Shown here in pieces: positions 37,739-50,323 of a DNA stretch of 64,000 nucleotides; the first letter of the stretch is position 1, and each line of letters opens with the position of its first letter. The notes under the pieces are model-generated. The model worked only from the letters and a program-made list of their open reading frames with translations, ran no database searches and was not told the origin of the DNA. The stretch covers positions 62,001 to 126,000 of the forward strand of contig CM034140.1 of assembly GCA_019914995.1 (NCBI GenBank), given 5' to 3'. Made by a program: the position numbers and the translations under genes. The stretch comes from Acanthochlamys bracteata. Lineage: Eukaryota; Streptophyta; Magnoliopsida; Pandanales; Velloziaceae.

Positions 37739-40700
37739 ATGGGTTCGACATCAGATGACAACAGCTCTCTGTTTCCGATTTTTATCCTCACCGTAATGGC
37801 GTTGCCTTTAGTTCCTTATACAATTCTCAAACTCTGCCGAGCTGCTTCCAAGAAATCAAAGACAATCCACTGCCAGTGTTCCTCCTGTTCCCGATCGGGG
37901 AAATATCGGAAATCGATATTCAAAAAAGTAATCTTTGTTTGCGAGATTGACGTTTTCTTATGAATTATGGTTGCTGTAGTTGTGTATGTGAAGTAATTTC
38001 TTTGTTTGCAGATCTCTAATTTCTCTACTTGTAGTAATTTGACCCTTGTGCTGTTATGGGTCATCATGGCGATTCTAGTTTATTACATCAAACACATAAG
38101 TCGCGAGGTAAGTCAATGCAAACATGTTTATTTTCTTGAATTTCTCCGAGTCTGATTTCTATTTCACTATGAAATTCTTCAAATTCTTGCAGGAGAATGT
38201 ATATGAATTAGATTGGTGTTACTGTCAGTAGTTTTAGAGATCTTCGTGCATTCTCTTTAGTTCACATAGCTTTGCGCATTAATTCCATGCAAAAGACGTG
38301 TATTTGGGAGTGTATGCTAGTTTTAGCCGGCAGCCTCTCTTTTAATTAATAGTTAGAGAAAGAGAGGATCGATATGAATGGAAAATTCTACAAATGATGC
38401 CGACCATTCACATGGCAGTGGACCTGTAATACCGAGTCACTGTTGCTTCCAAATGTAATATCTTACATACGAGGAATTCGAAGTAGTTTCTTTGCATTTT
38501 GATCCAACAAAGGTTGGAGATCTGTGCCTCTCATAGCAATTGACTAATAATCTCTGCAATGTTTTTTGAGTTACAATTTGCACTTAGATAGTTGAATGTG
38601 GCATACTGTTCTTTACTAGTTATTCTATCATTCTTCGCTTTTGATATTGTAGTTGCGTCTCCCTTAATTGGAATTTTATGTCAAATAGCTATATATTCAT
38701 TGTTGTTGCTTTCCAGAGCCAACCTTTCGAACCATTTAATATTCTTGGGTTGGAACCTGGAGCTTCGGAGACGGAAATTAAAAAGGCTTACAGAAAACTT
38801 TCAATTCTGTACCACCCTGATAAAAATCCTGATCCAGGTTCAGAATATTTCATGTGTATCCTAGTATCCTTTTCTGAGGTTCAGTTGCTATCGCATGTGA
38901 TATCTAATACTCTTAAATTCCTATGTCAGAGGCTCACAAGTACTTTGTGGAGTTTATATCCAAAGCATACCAAGCATTGACTGATCCTATGTCACGTGAG
39001 AACTTTGAGAAATATGGTCATCCTGATGGTCGACAGGTTAGATGAGCCCATCTTGAGTTGGTCATATGCTATAGAATATTACATTCGTCGTCTTTGACAT
39101 GACAGGACTTTTTGCTACCCCTTGTTGTTTAAAATGTAGATATTTCATTTTGATATTGATGCAGGGGCTTCAAATGGGGATTGCTTTACCTCAATTTTTG
39201 CTTAACATGGACGGTGCCTCTGGTGGAGTACTCTTGCTAGGGATAGTTGGGGTTTGCATTCTTCTGCCGCTGTTGATAGCAGTCATATATCTATCAAGAT
39301 CGTCAAAGTATACCGGAAACTACGTCATGCATCAAACTCTGTCGACGTATTACTATTTCATGAAGCCACTGTTAGCCCCAAAGTAAATTCTCCATACATG
39401 GTTTATCATTTTAGTCACCAGTTAATGTTGTAAGTAAAAAGCTTCATGTCATGTCTGACCAAATACTGTTACAGCAAGGTTATGGACGTATTCATAAAAG
39501 CTGCTGAATACATGGAAATTCCGGTCCGTAGAAGTGATGATGAACCACTCCAGAAGCTTTTTGTGGCAGTGCGAAGTGAGCTGAATTTGGATCTTAAGAA
39601 TATTAAGACTGAACAGGCAAAGTTTTGGAAGCAGCATCCGTGCTTAGTTAAGGTACTATAACTTCGATCTAAGGTGCCGCTAATCTTCTATACTTGCTTT
39701 GAAGTGCCATGTTTAAGAGCATTTTGTTGTCTTGTGGTTGTGATGTAAAATTCAGATGGAGTTGCTTGTTCAAGCCCAATTAACTCGTGAAGGAGATGTT
39801 CTGTCGCCAGCACTGGAGGGGGATTTCAAACGTATGCTAGAGCTAGCACCTCGTCTTCTCGAAGAACTGTTAAAGGTAAAGCATCTTAGGTAGGATAATG
39901 TCATATCAATGATCATCATTCTTGATCAATTCTACAACTGAAAGGATGAGTTATGAACAGCAGAGTTTTTTACTTCATAGAATTTTTTAACTCAAGCATA
40001 CTCATCGAACCTCTCTATCTCGTTTTGTCCAAGATCGTAGCTCGACTGTCAATCCCCGTGCAATTTACATAAAATTCTGCCAACTTTGTTATCTCCTAAT
40101 GCATGTATGCTCCGCAGATAGCTGTATTGCCACGCAATCCTCACGGTCATGGATGGTTAAGGCCTGCAATTGGAACAATAGAGCTTTGTCAATGTATCAT
40201 ACAGGTGCTTCAATGGCTTCCGAGTTCAATAGCTTGGATAGCTTCCATCTTATTCCTAAAGCCCTTGAGGCCATCTTGTTAATTGACTATGCCCTAATAA
40301 ATATAGTTTTCAACTAAAAGCTTCTCATCTGCAGTGTACTACGAGACTAAACATTTATTTTGTGCAGGCTGTTCCTTTGAGTGCCAGAAAAGCTGCTGGA
40401 TCAAACCCTGAAGGAATTGCACCCTTCTTGCAGCTTCCGCATTTTAATGATACAATAATTAAAAAACTTGCTCGCAAGGTAAAGCATTGGATTTGGCTTC
40501 TTAGCCATGCTGCATCCTTGTTGTTGTTTTAATTTATGTTGCTGTCATCCACTCCTTGTGGTCTCTATTCTTGCTTTCCTGATTGGCATGTCTTTGGCAG
40601 AGAGTTCGCTCGTTTCAAGAGCTGCGGGAGATGATCCTACAGGACCGTGCTGAGATCTTGACTCAGATAGGAGGCCTTTCTTCTTCCCAAGCACATGATG

Positions 40701-41416
40701 TGGAAACTGTGCTCGACATGCTCCCTTCCATCACAGTTGATATAACATGTGAGACCGAGGGGGAAGAAGGCATCCAAGAAGGTGACATCGTCACAATGTA
40801 TGCTTGGGTTAACCTAAAGCGAGGGAATGGTCTAACGGCTGCCCTTCCCCACTGTCCATACTATCCATTCCAAAAGGAGGAGAACTTTTGGTTGCTGCTA
40901 GCTGACCCTGCGTCAAATGAGGTCTGGATCTCACAGAAGGTGAGCTTCATGGATGAGGCCGGCTCTATTGCTGCCGCCTCAAAGGTGATTCAGGAAACCA
41001 AAGAGGGTTTAGGTGCAAGCGTGAAGGAAATAAATGCTGCAGTGAAGGAAGCAGTTGAAAGGGTGAAGAACGGTTCAAGGCTGATTATGGGAAAGTTTCA
41101 AGCACCGGCAGAAGGGACTTACAATCTCTGTGCCTATTGTCTGTGCGATTCATGGATAGGCTGTGATACGAAGACAGTCTTGAAGCTGAAAGTCCTCAAG
41201 CGGAATAGGGCAGGAACAAGAGGTCATGTGACGGAGGAAGCACCTGCTGGAGAGGAGGGTATTGAGGAAGAGGATGAAGAGGAAGAAGAAGAGTACGATG
41301 ACTATGAAAGTGAATACAGTGACGACGAAGAGGATGTTAAGGACCAGAAAGGCAAGGTGGCCAATGGTAACGCTCGTGGTGAGAGTGGATCGAGCTCAGA
41401 AGGTTCAGAAGAATGA
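37739..41416 (+). CDS. ERDJ2A: SEC63 / ERdj2 ER translocon J-domain protein
   Basis: Membrane J-protein of the ER translocon that recruits BiP during post-translational import. Ten exons (37739-37927, 38012-38107, 38717-38837, 38930-39036, 39165-39382, 39475-39652, 39756-39875, 40118-40204, 40368-40478, 40601-41416) give 680 residues, in phase throughout. Two N-terminal membrane segments ([19 protein letters not shown] and [15 protein letters not shown]) precede the J domain, which has the HPD motif in [16 protein letters not shown] third segment ([20 protein letters not shown]) follows. The SEC63 Brl domain continues to [12 protein letters not shown]. The C terminus is strongly acidic ([20 protein letters not shown]), the SEC62/63 type tail. 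The start is the first ATG after the AT-rich leader, [15 protein letters not shown]. Family assignment is secure; choosing ERDJ2A over ERDJ2B is by resemblance only. Confidence 0.94.
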
Positions 41417-42264
41417 CTCTTCATTCAGTCACCGAAATACCAATGCAGATGATGTTTTAAACTTTTTGCCTAAATTCGTTTTTGTTACTTCTTCGTTAGA
41501 GTCAGTTACCTAGAGCTCTTGTGCAATTTTGGCTACCGGAGATGAAGAAACTGATTTTGAGTGTTGCAAGGGGCGTAACTTGATTCCAGTCCAATGGAAC
41601 AAAGATTTGTTAAGTTATACTAGGAAAACATTTTGATAGCGTAAGGATTGTAAGTTACTGTTGTGCTGTACAATCATAGCAAGTCGGAATTTATAGGCAG
41701 TTGAATTTTCTGCTTTCTTATTTGTTCGCAACCTGGAATGATAGTTGTATTTGACCTTTTTTTTTCTTTTTCTCGGAGAAGAAGGGGGGCATTCCTAGTT
41801 ACTAGCAGGTCCTTGATGAATGCAAAAGCACTGCACTTCGGAAATGGATTATAGATGTACCAGCATAAGAACAGGCTTTTATCTTCTTCCTTGAGAGGTA
41901 CCTATATAATACGTAAACTAACAGGGTAGTTTCCGGTTATTATTAACTAGTGAAGGAGGAGAAACTTCACTGTCATCATATATCTAATCTTTCTACATAT
42001 AGAGCAGGCATTGCAAATACATATACCGGGAACCACCGAGGAAAGAAACAAAAAACACTTTCGTTTCTTCCACCACATGATTTATTATTGTTGTTTGTCA
42101 ATAGTTTGCATCTATCAATTGCTTCAACACCAGAACCTGCTGCTTACTACTGCACTACTACTATAACTTAACATATAATAATCAGGGAGTCGATCATCAT
42201 TTCGCTTCGCCTCGCTTCACTAGAATGAAAAGAAAAGAAACCAAGCAATCAAATGGAGAGACTC
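41417..42264. other. Convergent spacer between SEC63 and the GeBP-like gene
   Basis: This holds the SEC63 3' UTR (about the first 300 bp) and the 3' UTR of the minus-strand GeBP-like gene. Nothing else is supported. Confidence 0.4.
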
Positions 42265-43425
42265 TCAAGAACTCCGGCACGCCGCTGCCGTCATTGTCTC
42301 CGCCGTGGCAGACTCCGCCACACCTGTCGCCTCCGCCTTCACAGTACTAGCACTGCCTTGAAGCTGTAGGAGCTTGATCTTGATCTCTTCCTGAACCAGT
42401 TCGAGTCTCTTCGTGTAAATCTCTAGCTCCATAATCCTTTGCTTCCTCCACCTCTCGTCTTCCTCATTCAAGTTTCCTCCTACTCCGCCGAACACTAACC
42501 CTCCCACCAATCCAGCTCCTCTTCCCATTAACCCGCTTCCTATCAGATCCTTAAACAACGGCGATAAACAACTCTGCACCGTCTCCTCCACAACCGATTC
42601 GACCGTCATTGACGTGGACGTCGCTTTAACACGCGTTGCCTGTGGCATTTCTTCCACTACCGTCATCCCTGGCGGCGGTGGCTGCCGTATGGAAGGCAAT
42701 GGCACCTGGAGAGGCTGGAGAGGGATATCCGCTAGTTGCATCGGTGTTGGAGGAGGTGCTACGCTGACTCTTCTCCGGCGAGTCGGCCGGCGATCTGCCA
42801 CCGAAATGGTATTGCTATTGTGATCTCTAAAATCTCCACCATCGCCATTGTTGCTATTGGATTTGAAAACAGGAGACCAGATCTGTCGCGAGATCTCGAA
42901 CGTGGCGCGCTCGTGCGGAGATTTGAACACGGCGGGTTTACCCTGGGAGATCCTGGCGACAGCAGTGCGGTACTTCTTCTTCAACCTTCGAAGCTTCTCG
43001 ATCAACTGGTTCTTGGTGAACTCCAACTGAAGCTTGGCTTTGATCTGCTCGTAGAACGGGCCGGTGTCGTACTGGTAATCAGCGTGAGTCGTTCCGCGAC
43101 AGCTCGTGAACTCGTAGAACCCTTGGAGAATTATCAGTTCATCCTCGTCGGTCCATAGCTTCTGGAACAATCTAGAAGGTCCTCCCGATGATTCGTGATT
43201 CGCCGGTGGAAGCATCAGCATGGACTCCGATTGCTGCTGGTGGTGCTCAATCTTAATGCTGTTAGTAGGGGGATTGTGATGATGAATTGGGTTAATGGCG
43301 TCGGCGGCGATGGTTGTTGAAGTGGTGGGGATTTCAGAATCGTTTTCGGACTCAGTGTCGGAATCGGAGGAATCAGAGACTTCCCCTTCGTCGAACATTA
43401 CGCTGCGGTCTTGTGCTTCTTCCAT
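42265..43425 (-). CDS. GeBP/STOREKEEPER-type transcription factor
   Basis: Plant-specific DNA-binding protein of the GLABROUS1-enhancer-binding (DUF573) family. Single exon, 386 residues, from ATG 43425 (MEEAQDRSVMFDEGEVSDSS). The N terminus is acidic and serine-rich. The conserved DUF573 domain spans about residues 85-190: LFQKLWTDEDELIILQGFYE, FTKNQLIEKLRRLKKKYRTA and SPHERATFEISRQIWSPVF. The C terminus carries a basic-leucine rich helix (QRIMELEIYTKRLELVQEEI), the dimerisation segment usual in this family. Intronless structure is common for it. Members act in trichome, cytokinin and defence-related transcription; the target here is unknown. Confidence 0.88.
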   Translation of the reverse strand: MEEAQDRSVMFDEGEVSDSSDSDTESENDSEIPTTSTTIAADAINPIHHHNPPTNSIKIEHHQQQSESMLMLPPANHESSGGPSRLFQKLWTDEDELIILQGFYEFTSCRGTTHADYQYDTGPFYEQIKAKLQLEFTKNQLIEKLRRLKKKYRTAVARISQGKPAVFKSPHERATFEISRQIWSPVFKSNSNNGDGGDFRDHNSNTISVADRRPTRRRRVSVAPPPTPMQLADIPLQPLQVPLPSIRQPPPPGMTVVEEMPQATRVKATSTSMTVESVVEETVQSCLSPLFKDLIGSGLMGRGAGLVGGLVFGGVGGNLNEEDERWRKQRIMELEIYTKRLELVQEEIKIKLLQLQGSASTVKAEATGVAESATAETMTAAACRSS

Positions 43426-43752
43426 GATCGTCGGAGGCTACGGCGGCGGAGGAGATGGTTGAGCTAGAGTTCGGGTTAGGAAATTTTGGATTCCAATGAG
43501 GGTTAAGGTTTGGGTCTGAGTCAAATTTAGGTGTATCTTTGACCGGTTCTTTGATGGGTTCGTTGAGTCCGTTCATTCGTTCGTTGTGGATTCAGTTTGA
43601 CTACTGTGATTTAGAGGCCACATAAAACCCAGTTAAGCAACATGGGCTGAACCCATTAGCCCGACAAAGTTCAAATTTCAAGAGGAGAGAGAAGAGAAGA
43701 TTAGATGCATTTGACCCTTGGATGGTTGGGGAGCTGGAGAAGAACAGAAAAA

Positions 43753-43981
43753 CCTGCTTGCTCTCTGAAAGAAAGAAAGCAAGAATCTTACTGATTGTTT
43801 GTAATAGAAAGAAAGAAAGAAGATCTCTTGAGTAGGTAGTAGATAGCCATGATGACGTTGCACAGAATCTACAGCCTGCTTGTTCTCTGAAAGAAAAGAA
43901 AGCAAGAATCTGAGTGATTGTCTGTAACGGTTAGATGAATCTCTTGAGTAGGTAGTAGATAGCCATGATGATGTTGCACAG
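43753..43981. repeat. Imperfect tandem duplication (about 110 bp, two copies)
   Basis: Copy 1 (43753-43865) and copy 2 (43875-43981) share CCTGCTTG, TCTCTGAAAG, AAAGCAAGAATCT and the block CTCTTGAGTAGGTAGTAGAT ending in GTTGCACAG. A GAAA-rich run expands copy 1. The end of copy 2 forms the first codons of the palmitoyltransferase relic. Confidence 0.85.
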
Positions 43982-46900
43982 TAGAAGACATGGATGGCAG
44001 TTCCGGCGTCACCCTCTCCAGGCATTTGTTATCCTCTCTCTCTTTCTCTTCTTTCGTCCCTCTTTTTTAGTACTACCTGACCTTTATCAAAATTATGTCA
44101 TTATGTCAGATCTTGGAACACCATTTCTCGCTGGGATGTTGGAAAGAGCATAAACAATGTGGTCTTGTGCCGGAATCGTTGCCGAAAGGGCTCAAAAAAT
44201 GTGATTTTGTGCATGAATTTCTGCGAAAGAGCCAAAAAAACACGATTATGGGAATAAATTCAGGTTGAGAGGGGCTTAAAGAATGTTATTTTGAGTGTGA
44301 ATTCCTTCTGAAGAGATTAAGAATGCGATTTTGGGTATGAATTCCTGTTCAAAGAGCTTAAAATTATAATCTTGCGAATTCAACTTGTTAATTACACATT
44401 TTAAAGTTCTTCTGGTGCTTTGTTCCAGATTGTGGGAATGGGACTATTTACAATTCAGTGGTCTCCTTCTATTTGTTTATCAGCGCTTTCCTTGGGAACA
44501 AAGTTCTTCAGAACACCATACTCAGTGTTCACTCATTTGTTGTAAGTAAATATATTGCTCTGAATACTTTCGCTGTTTTCCCTTGTTTTGGTTCTTTTAC
44601 CTTTGACTATAATCTTTGCTGTTTACAAAGGCGTTCTCTGCTGCTGTTTCGTTTCATAAGATGTACTGCAATAGATCCATCTGATAGAATGGATGCTAAG
44701 AAACAGAAGATCTGTTCTCTCTCAGTACGCAACATCCTTTTTCAGAAGAATGGAGAATAAGTGCTTGAAAATCACCTTATCAAGTTTAAAAACAGATCTA
44801 AGACTCGCTTTTTCTGGATAAGTCCTCCTCCGATTTATATTTCACCGGCGATGGATGGGTATTATCTTGAAACTCCTTTTTGATATGTGCATAAGCCGAA
44901 CACAATTCATAAAGGACTTTTATACGTCTAAACCTGCGTCATTTACGTAGCACATTTCAGACTACATGACAACTATCAACAACCCTATTCAATAGAGATA
45001 AATAATTGTTTGAATTAAATATTTACACAAAAAGCGTATGAGAGAGCTGCTTCAGACAATACTTATTTGAACGAGGCTTTAATTCGTCTTTACTTTTCTT
45101 TCCAATACCCTTTATTCAGAACTAAAGTTCATTGGTTAAGGCATCAGCCTTTAGCTTATAACTATGGCTGCTCTAAAGAAAACTGTTGGAGGCATTCCAA
45201 TCATCCATATATTGCATCACCTTCTAATCCGCTTTTCGATCGTGAAGCGCATTGTGATTCTAGATATGGTATTTGACGAATTCTTCATCCCGAGTGGCAT
45301 CCACAACAGCAAATTCATATTCTTTTAAACATATTTCATATAGATTGGTATATGGAGCGACAATTCAGATTGAGGTCGAGAAGTAAATTGAAAGGTGATA
45401 CAATTGGTGGATGATTGGGATACATTTAACGCTTGCCTTATGACAGCATAGTTATAAGCTCACGACTGATGCCCTAATCGACGCCTTTAATTCTGGAGAA
45501 CGGATGTTGGAAAGAAGACTATAACGAATTAAAACCTCAACCAAATATTTATTGTTGAAGGGGCTTCCATATGCGTTTTGTGTATCTTTAAATCCAAACG
45601 ATTATTTGTCTATATTTACATTGGTTGTTGGGAGTGGTACTGAAATATAAAACGCGTTACATGATTGATGTAGATTTGGACGTATGAAGTTTTTCTTGAG
45701 TTGTGTTTGGTTTATACACTGAAACGGGGAGTTTCAAGGTTATACCCATCCGTTGTTGGTGAAGTATAAGTTGGTGGAGGACTTCTCTAGAAAAATCAGT
45801 AAGGGAGTCATAGACATGTTCTCTAAACTTGATAAGGTGATTCTCAAGCACATGATCGTCCATAAGGAAAAGCTACTTGGACCCACGGAATCCGGGAATT
45901 AAAGTGCATCCTCTACCGTTTTTAAGAAAGACGATGCAGTTCCTCATTTGAAAGAAGATCACATCAATTGTGAGCGTTCGGACTTCGAGGTTAGAAGCAA
46001 TTCTGGATTTGCGTTCAAGTGTTATCTTTGTGCCTAATGCAATGTTGCAAGAGTCTGAATAGATGAGCCACATGATGATGATTACTAATCAAATATTTGC
46101 TTGCAGGTTAAGAGGTACAGTAAGCACTGTAGGAGCTGTAACAGATGTGTTGACGGATTTGATCGCCACTTTAGGGTGAGCAGCTCTTCTTAAATTCATT
46201 AACCAAGTCAGGACTACGCCTACAAGTAATTCTCAGGAGTGTACTTATTCTGAAACTGGACACAGTTATTATTTTCTAAAACTTATGTCTTTGCCAATTC
46301 TGGAATAAGAATTTTGGTGGCACAAATTCTGTTTGAATGACATCGAGCTATTTTCTGTTTCATTGGCTAAATAACTGCATTGGCAGAAAAACCTGCACCA
46401 CTTTATCCTTCTAGTGGTCTTCATATTATTAGTGGATCGTCTTCCTTCCCCGCATTCTCAACAATTTTCCTGTTATGGATACACGCTTTTGACTTGATAT
46501 TGTCTTTATTTTTTGTTTTCCATAAGCATAATGCTGCTTCATGCAGCTATTCGCTGAAGTTGGAAGTTCAGTTGCCATTTTCGTTTGCTGTTTTGCTAAT
46601 AAAAAGGCCATAGAATCAGAAGTCCACAGGAAATTGCATACAGATTTTCCTCAAGAGTCCTTGCAGCTATTTTCTAAGTCCCTTAAATTGTATGGGAGTA
46701 CTTACAGAATCCCACATCATTCAGTTGTCATAGATTCAGAAAATGACATGGTTCTGCCTTCTTCAGCTGTTCTTGGTATTACTGGGAGGATACAGCTCGG
46801 CAGCACTGGGTAGCTCGTTTCCTTCCATGTAGTTCTCATTAGAAAGGTAACTTTCTCTTGTTACCTAAGCATATATTATCTCTGTTAGCAGTGTTTTCAA

Positions 46901-47450
46901 CTAAGGAAAATGTCAATAAATCACATACTGCACGTCTGTGAAAAGGACTGTCTTTATGGATCAATGCAGGGGATGAAAACATATGACTACATACTAGCAA
47001 TGAGAGATAGTACCAACTTGATCCCTTTCAAGACGTTGATGATATATATTCTGATGAAAAGCGACCTTGAATCACCAGAGAAACAAGTGTTCTTTTCCAG
47101 ACTACTATGCAGAACTGACAAAGCTGATCAGGTAAGCGCGCAAAACACATTCATAGTTTCCCTTGCAAAACATGTTGGCTACTTTAGAATAATTCCACAT
47201 TATCCACAGGAACATCAAAGGCTGTCAATTAGAATTGACAAGGAAACAAGTCAGACAAACTCAGGCAGAAAGTTTTGAGTTCAAAATTTACCCGTTGAAG
47301 CTAATTAAGATGAGCAAAGAGAGAGCAATGATGGCAGTAGAGAAAGCAAGGGAGAGGACTACGAAGCAACGGCAATCTGCACACTCTCCTATGAAGCCAT
47401 TACAATCTGAAACAAAACAAGGCCACCTTAGAAAAAAACATGACACCTAG
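43965..47450 (+). pseudogene. DHHC palmitoyltransferase (PAT) pseudogene
   Basis: Plus-strand pieces follow the order of a plant DHHC S-acyltransferase. They are RRHGWQFRRHPLQAFVILSL (first membrane segment, about 43986-44045); SFYLFISAFLGNKVLQNTIL (44463-44522); FRFIRCTAIDPSDRMDAK (about 44650); [18 protein letters not shown] followed by DRHFR (46107-46177); a membrane piece VGSSVAIFVCCFANKKAIES (46557-46616); GMKTYDYILAMRDSTNL (46972-47022); and a tail with KLIKMSKERAMMAVEKARER. The catalytic DHHC reads DRHF, so the acyl-accepting cysteine is gone, and DPADPG reads DPSDRM. Exons between 44760 and 46100 are not recognisable. A frame change separates the second piece from its flanks. It lies divergent from the GeBP-like gene. 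A diverged gene is possible, but loss of the catalytic residue favours a relic. Confidence 0.8.
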
Positions 47451-48013
47451 CGTTACCAAGAGCTGGCTTCCTGGTTCACCGAAGGGGAGGTTTTCTAGCC
47501 AAGAAGAAGGTTCTCAAGCTCTCAGCATCACCAAAACCCCAAATATATAGGAACAACTTCAACTTGAAGCTGGCAGAAGAGTATCAAGGGAGCTGGATAC
47601 TTACATCTCAAGGCAAGTATTGAGCTCTGTTTTGAAGAAAGGAGACAAGGGCTTCTCTTAGATAGCCATTATGTAAAGCTTCTTTTTTTACAATCTCTAC
47701 AGGTGAGATGTTTCTCTTTCATTTTTTTGGCTCAAAATTTGAGAAGGTTTCGCATGCTACACTTCAATATCCATCATTTCATTTACGTATTTTGAAACTG
47801 AAAATAGAATCAACCATATAGCGTATGAGACTTTGAACACTGTATTGGAGATCATATGAAAATATCAATATATGACTCATTGCTGGAAAAATAACAGACG
47901 CTACATTATCAGGCATCTACAAGCTCTTTGCAGTTTCTCTCTTCACAGAAAATAGGCTGCACAAGAAAAACTTTACATAGGTTCACAATGAATTGAATTT
48001 CAACGAATTTCGG
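47451..48013. other. Spacer after the PAT relic; 3' flank of the polygalacturonase gene
   Basis: No coding signal. The region nearest 48013 should hold the polygalacturonase 3' UTR (minus strand). Confidence 0.35.
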
Positions 48014-50323
48014 CTACAACAAAGGAAAACTCATAAGAGAACTCAACAATCTATTTGCAGCGGAACTGTGCAGTTGGAAACTATCTGCTATATAACAAAC
48101 AGAAGATGAATTAGGAACTCCTTTGAGCAGCTCGCATGAATCAGGTGATACCAAATCAGAATATCCATGAACATGTGAACACTTCCATGGAGGCCTGGAT
48201 GTTACATCAAGTATGATATTGGATAAACATATTGAACCAAAATCATCACCTTTGATTCCCTCTAGAAGACCAGCCTTCCTGACATTTGAACCGCGAACAT
48301 CTGTTATTGTAATATTCCTGATAAGCGGGAGAGCATTTGGGTCATAGTTCTTATCAGGGTGTTCCCCGTAGTTGCCTGTAAACCTGATAGCAGTTGCAAC
48401 ATTTTCCATTATGATGTTGGATATGAAGATGTTATTGACATATCCGCCACGTCCAGGCGACGTCTTTAATCTAATACCGTTGCTTGAATTGAAGATGTGG
48501 ATGTCACTGACATGGACTTGTGAAACACCACCAGACATCTCACTTCCAAAGGCTATAGCTGCACCTACACCTGTCTGGCCAACAATCCGGTGAATAAAAA
48601 TGTTAGAACTAGGGCGGCCAAAGGAGATGCCAAACTCATCCCAACCGCTCTTGATCACAATCACATCGTCACCGGTGCTGATGTAACAGTCCTCTATGCA
48701 GATGTTACTGGATGAGTCTGTCAAAATCAATACGAAGATAGCTCAAAGTATCACTTTACATTTCTTTTGAATGCAGAGAAAGCACTCTGTATAGTTTTTG
48801 ACTTAGACGAGGATCATAACATTTCCAATAAAAGCATAAGGACCATCAGGATGATAACTTTTTTATGATTAATTTCATGGACTGATATATGAAAATAGAT
48901 ATGCAAAAGTACTTTACCTGGATCAATCCCATCTGTGTTTGGTGAGTCCAGAGGAGCAACAATAGTCACATTTTGTACAAAGACATGGCTGGCCATCCAT
49001 CAAAATATAAATCTAGTTCAGCTTAGGAAACATAAGCATGCATCACGTTGTATGGTAGAGAGTTGCCGAAGTTTCTTAAATGATTCCAGAAATTTAAGAT
49101 GTGGCAAGATTCATGTGAAGCGCACACCTGCAGTATACTGGGTGTATGGCCCAAAATGGGGAGTTCTTGAAAGTTAGATTTGAGACGACAACACCAGTTG
49201 AGTACATCAACTCGATCAAATGAGGGCGAGTATAGTTTAGACTTTGACCTCTGAACCAGTCCCACCAAATCATGCCTTGCCCATCAATCGTGCCATTCGA
49301 ACCTAAACAACAATCACACAAATTTTGAAACCATCAAGTTTGCCTGACCTGCAACTCTGTGAAGGTTCACTAACTCACCTGTTATGGTTACATCTGTTAA
49401 ATTGAAACCGTGAATCAGACTTTGATGCCTTCCTCCAGGTAGCTCCCTACCTCTTCCATATGAAGGCAAGGGGTCGATTACTGGCCAATCAGATGAGTCC
49501 TGCAAAAAAATTGAAATCTTAATCAAGAGTACTGAAGCATTAACACATAGAAGTCATTGTCATCCATATTCTATCGCAAGTACTACATAGCACTGAGAGA
49601 GAGAGAGAGAGAGATAGGGAGAGCTCACTGTTGATCCAAGGATGACAGCATCACTGTCCAATGACAATGTCAGATGACTTATAAGGGTAAAGCTCCCCGT
49701 CAGCCACTTTCCAGCAGGCACAAATAGTTGGGCACCACCCTTATCTGCAAAGGATAGCAGGTAAAACATGGCATTTTCGAATGCATGCGTGTTGAGAGTC
49801 ACACCATCACCAACAGCGCCAAAGTCGGTTATGGAGACACTGTGTGGTCTCGCAATACCAGCTGCTCTTGAGCTTTTGCAACTAAAGCTATCTGCCGCAA
49901 AACAATAATTGTTGGCAGTTGCCAGAACCAGAAGCACCTCCAACAACTGCCAGCGACAGTCTGTAAGCTAATTTCAATCTTTTTATTCGAGAAAGACTGT
50001 GTTACTAGAATCACTTGTATCAATAAATTTGAATTGGGACCGGATTCAATTAACTATTGTAATATATAAATAAGCAATTATTCTCTTAATATTCAGAAAG
50101 ATTATTTTTGCTTCGAAGAATCACTTTGAAGCATTCATTAGTGCCGCATTTTCTCTCTCCCCGTTAAGAAAAATGTTTTTCCAGTTTGCCTGACCCCGAT
50201 TATAAGTTCTAGTTGACCACGGCCTATGGGAACCAGGAATAACATTTCAAAGAAACAGAAAGGGGTTGAGGGGCTTAATTTCAAGAGAAGCAAAGCCAAA
50301 GAACTTACAAGAAATATCTGCAT
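48014..50323 (-). CDS. Polygalacturonase-like glycoside hydrolase (GH28)
   Basis: Predicted secreted pectin-modifying enzyme of the cell wall. Six exons (50323-50309, 49946-49629, 49499-49379, 49302-49128, 48988-48918, 48717-48014) give 467 residues in phase. A 5-codon first exon (MQIFL) joins to a leucine-rich stretch (LLEVLLVLATANNYCFA) to form a good signal peptide. The beta-helix starts SVSITDFGAVGDG. Motif I is SPNTDGIDP, motif II is STGDDVIVIKSGWDEFG, and motif IV is IRLKTSPGRGG. The GHG of motif III is absent, replaced around VGAAIAFGSEMSGGV, as in the plant clade of polygalacturonase-like proteins lacking it. The first exon is short, so the start is the least certain part. Endo- versus exo-activity cannot be told. 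Confidence 0.88.
49594..49614. repeat. GA dinucleotide repeat in polygalacturonase intron 2
   Basis: A GAGAGA run of about 20 bases read directly, just after the donor site of exon 2. Confidence 0.85.

Noticed and set aside
42736..43158. Plus-strand ORF opposite the GeBP-like gene
   Set aside because: No recognisable content, and the minus-strand frame has clear DUF573 motifs.
45657..45863. Minus-strand 68-codon frame inside the PAT relic
   Set aside because: No similarity noticed and no splice or start context; kept only as an unexplained interval.
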